Source: CAG-452 sp045531335
GTDB taxonomy: Bacteria > Bacillota > Clostridia > TANB77 > CAG-508
DNA: 22,322 bases
NCBI GenBank assembly: GCA_045531335.1
Contig: JAZSDU010000017.1
Span: forward strand, 1 to 22,322
Reading direction: 5' to 3'
This document shows positions 20,268 through 22,322 of the stretch, piece after piece. Numbering within the stretch: the stretch's first letter is position 1; each line of letters begins with the position of its first letter. A program made the translations under genes and the position numbers. Below the pieces are notes generated by a model. That model was not told where the DNA came from, searched no databases, and saw only the letters and a program-made list of their open reading frames with translations.

Positions 20268-21422
20268 ATGGGAAAAAGATATAGAATTTTAACAGATGAA
20301 GTTTTTAAAAATAGTAAATATATAAATACAATAAATAATATTTATAGTTTAAAAGACTTTAAAAAAGAATATAAAGAACAATACGATATAATTCTTGATA
20401 TATTCAAAACATTTATACTTTTAAATAACCATTTTTTTAGTGATAGTAATCTTTCTAATTTTGATAAAGTAGAAAATGCTACTAATTTATTAGAAAAAAT
20501 GTTTATAATAAATGATGATGAAAATGTTGTTGGAGTTAAATATAGTGTTAGAGATATAAAAGAACTTTGCGATAAATATGCCCGTCATCTGTATAATGCT
20601 ATGAGCGAGTGGTATTATTCTTTATATACTCTATCTTCAAAAGATTTAGACAATTCTAAAATCTTAAAGAAAATCAAAAAAGATATTGAAGAAGAAATGA
20701 ATAAATTAGAATATTCTGGCTTTGATAATTCTTTTGTAGAAAATATACAATTTGAAAGAAATGCTATAAAGAATTATAAAAATTATACAAAATATATTTC
20801 TAAATTTGATACTATGTATGCTAAAAGAAATGCGTTTATAGAAAATTATAAAGCAGAATTCAAATCGTTATATGGTATTACTCTTAATGATAATGACATA
20901 AACAAATTTGGCTTATTATTTAAGCTATTGACAAGTGTTAATAATGGCTTAATAAATATTATAAATGATTATGAACTTGATAAATGTAATATCAATTCAT
21001 ATACCGATAGCACAACACTATACAAATATTATTTACAAACACTTAATATAGATTATGAAAGCAATTCATTTATAGACAATTCACAAGAATTTTTATTTTT
21101 ATTTGGAATAGTAAAAAATAAATTAGATAGTATTGTAAATTACGACAATAAAAAATTATTAGAAAATTTTGATATGTATTTCTTTTATTTAACAATGGAA
21201 CAAACTATATATTCTCATAAAATTAAATTTAAAACCGCTTCTAATATTAGCGATAAATTGACTATTGATTTAATTGATATATATAAGTCTTTAAAGAAAA
21301 TAAAAGAAAGTGAAAAAGACTTGTCAAAAGAAAGTATTGTTAGCGATTATTTAATTCCTATGTATAAAAAAACTGATGAGCTTATTAAAAGATATTGTAA
21401 TGTATTTGAAAGGATTAGCTAA
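20268..21422 (+). CDS. Unknown helical protein, first gene of the element's two-gene operon
   Basis: 384 residues from the ATG at 20268. GAGGAG eight bases upstream fixes this start over a TTG at 20250. I do not recognise the family. It is rich in K, N, D, I and Y and almost wholly predicted alpha-helical, e.g. DIKELCDKYARHLYNAMSEW (near 102-121) and KILKKIKKDIEEEMNKLEYS (near 134-153). No signal peptide, membrane segment, Walker motif or nuclease motif is visible. The next gene starts one base after its stop. The pair has its own promoter and a terminator at each border, as typical cargo of an integrated element. A defence, toxin-antitoxin or regulatory role is possible but unsupported. Confidence 0.75.
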   Translation: MGKRYRILTDEVFKNSKYINTINNIYSLKDFKKEYKEQYDIILDIFKTFILLNNHFFSDSNLSNFDKVENATNLLEKMFIINDDENVVGVKYSVRDIKELCDKYARHLYNAMSEWYYSLYTLSSKDLDNSKILKKIKKDIEEEMNKLEYSGFDNSFVENIQFERNAIKNYKNYTKYISKFDTMYAKRNAFIENYKAEFKSLYGITLNDNDINKFGLLFKLLTSVNNGLINIINDYELDKCNINSYTDSTTLYKYYLQTLNIDYESNSFIDNSQEFLFLFGIVKNKLDSIVNYDNKKLLENFDMYFFYLTMEQTIYSHKIKFKTASNISDKLTIDLIDIYKSLKKIKESEKDLSKESIVSDYLIPMYKKTDELIKRYCNVFERIS

Positions 21423-21423
21423 T

Positions 21424-22257
21424 ATGGAAAAAATAAATATAATTAAATTATTGATTAACAACAAAGAATCAAACGATAATAACAATACCGACTTTGAAAC
21501 TCAAAGAATAGGTTATTTATTAAATATCTTTTTTGATGAATATATAGAACCTTTACTGATAGAATTAAATAATAAAAATATTGATGAATACGACCATACA
21601 CAAATAATTAAAACAGGTAGAACAAAAGCATTATTTTTAATGAGTATAAATATATTAAGAGAATTAGTATTTGGTAAAAGTAATAATGAACTAAATAAAG
21701 ATATTTCTTATGCCGAACAAACGGTAAATTTATTTTCATTACAAAAATATCAAGATATAAAAGGGAATGATGATTTAGACATATTACAGACAAAAGATAT
21801 AAAACTAAAAAAAGAAATTGCTAATAAAATTGTTGATGTATTTGTTTATACTAATAATAAAAGGATTTTCTTTGAAAACTATATTGTTCCTCTTCTAAAA
21901 TTATTAAATACAAATAAAAGAATTGTTTATAAAGAAGCAAAAGGCAAAGAACTTAATGATAAAAACTTCTACATAGATTTAAATTTAGTTAGTCTTATTG
22001 ATAAATTATATTTTTATAAACTGATAAAAAACGAAAAAAATATTTTTGTAGATTTTCTTACAACTGATAGAGAAGATTATAAACAACAAGTTGCATATCA
22101 TATTGTTTTTGATATATTTTTACCTCACTTTGAAAGTAATGAATATAAAGATTGGGTTAATGATGTCAAAAAACAAAATTTAGAAAATGAGAATTTTAGT
22201 AATCTTGATTTTAACGATTATAGTAAAGTAATAAAAAGTGTTTTTAATATTAACTAA
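21424..22257 (+). CDS. Unknown helical protein, second gene of the element's two-gene operon
   Basis: 277 residues from the ATG at 21424, which follows the previous stop by one base (TAATATG). AAAGGA (21409-21414) is nine bases upstream, so a start further 5' inside the previous gene is unlikely. Not recognised. It is soluble and mainly helical, with a likely disordered N/D-rich stretch at ESNDNNNTDFE (about 15-25). A hydrophobic pattern follows (YLLNIFFDEYIEPLLIEL). Conserved-looking charged segments include TGRTKALFLMSINILRELVFG and FLTTDREDYKQQVAYHIVFD, here TDREDYKQQVAYHIVFD. No catalytic motif is evident. The tight coupling suggests it acts with the 384-residue protein, perhaps as a complex. 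Confidence 0.75.
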   Translation: MEKINIIKLLINNKESNDNNNTDFETQRIGYLLNIFFDEYIEPLLIELNNKNIDEYDHTQIIKTGRTKALFLMSINILRELVFGKSNNELNKDISYAEQTVNLFSLQKYQDIKGNDDLDILQTKDIKLKKEIANKIVDVFVYTNNKRIFFENYIVPLLKLLNTNKRIVYKEAKGKELNDKNFYIDLNLVSLIDKLYFYKLIKNEKNIFVDFLTTDREDYKQQVAYHIVFDIFLPHFESNEYKDWVNDVKKQNLENENFSNLDFNDYSKVIKSVFNIN

Positions 22258-22264
22258 TATATAT

Positions 22265-22298
22265 AAGGAGTGGACTTACAACAAATCTATTCCTTTTT
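22265..22298 (+). terminator. Terminator of the two-gene operon
   Basis: Ten-base arms AAGGAGTGGA (22265-22274) and TCTATTCCTT (22286-22295) with two wobble pairs and an 11-base loop. A T run ends at 22298. It lies eight bases past the stop codon, which closes the operon inside the window. Confidence 0.8.
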
Positions 22299-22322
22299 AT
22301 TTATTATATATATTATTATATA

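Noticed and set aside
21376..21423. Upstream in-frame ATG that would lengthen the 277-residue protein by 16
   Set aside because: It lies inside the previous gene without a ribosome site, whereas the ATG at 21424 has AAAGGA at good spacing.

Overview
The window is AT-rich DNA from an endospore-forming member of the Clostridia (Bacillota), probably an uncultivated gut or environmental lineage. An alpha/beta-type small acid-soluble spore protein, a sleB-ypeB germination pair, a small SRP RNA next to dnaX-ybaB-recR, and AGA-rich low-GC codon use point this way. The species cannot be named from sequence alone.

Positions 1-8179 (minus strand) are one long, tightly spaced operon for a lipid-linked cell-surface glycan. 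It runs from a WecA/TagO-type initiating phosphotransferase (split into two overlapping reading frames) through a polyprenol-type GT2, a DUF2304 partner, a Wzx-type flippase, a large polytopic membrane protein, a GT2, a LicD-type transferase and a GT2 cut by the window edge. A promoter with a consensus -35 lies at 8213-8241. A divergent GtrA-family gene (8359-8784) fits the same theme of polyprenol-linked sugars.

Positions 8800-11310 (minus) hold spore genes: an SASP, ypeB and a frameshifted sleB. Positions 11591-12895 (plus) hold a promoter, a structured leader RNA and a GT28 glycolipid synthase. The leader RNA core occurs twice (9071-9127 and 11634-11691). Its flanking hairpins differ in sequence but sit in the same places, so it looks like a structured RNA family that I cannot name. 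The same area carries two inverted copies of a ~105-bp palindrome-ended element, at 10680 and 11387.

Positions 13078-15850 (minus) are core housekeeping genes: SRP RNA, dnaX, ybaB/ebfC and recR. dnaX carries two remnants of the palindromic element in frame. An isolated plus-strand gene with CGN arginine codons (16081) has its own strong promoter. The minus-strand pair tadA plus an exported protein of unknown function follows.

From 17765 a degenerate tRNA-Arg(CCT)-like sequence marks the probable edge of an integrated element: tyrosine integrase, excisionase, an operator-rich divergent region, two small plus-strand genes (one resembling sigma region 2 alone), and a promoter-to-terminator two-gene operon of unknown all-helical proteins (20268-22257). 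That last operon is the best candidate for an undescribed accessory system, though nothing in it reveals a mechanism.

Gene-free stretches: 11306-11764 holds repeats, a promoter and the leader RNA. The intergenic regions at 8982-9247, 10622-10839, 15804-16080, 17746-17970 and 19377-19665 are each under 300 bases and are covered by site entries.
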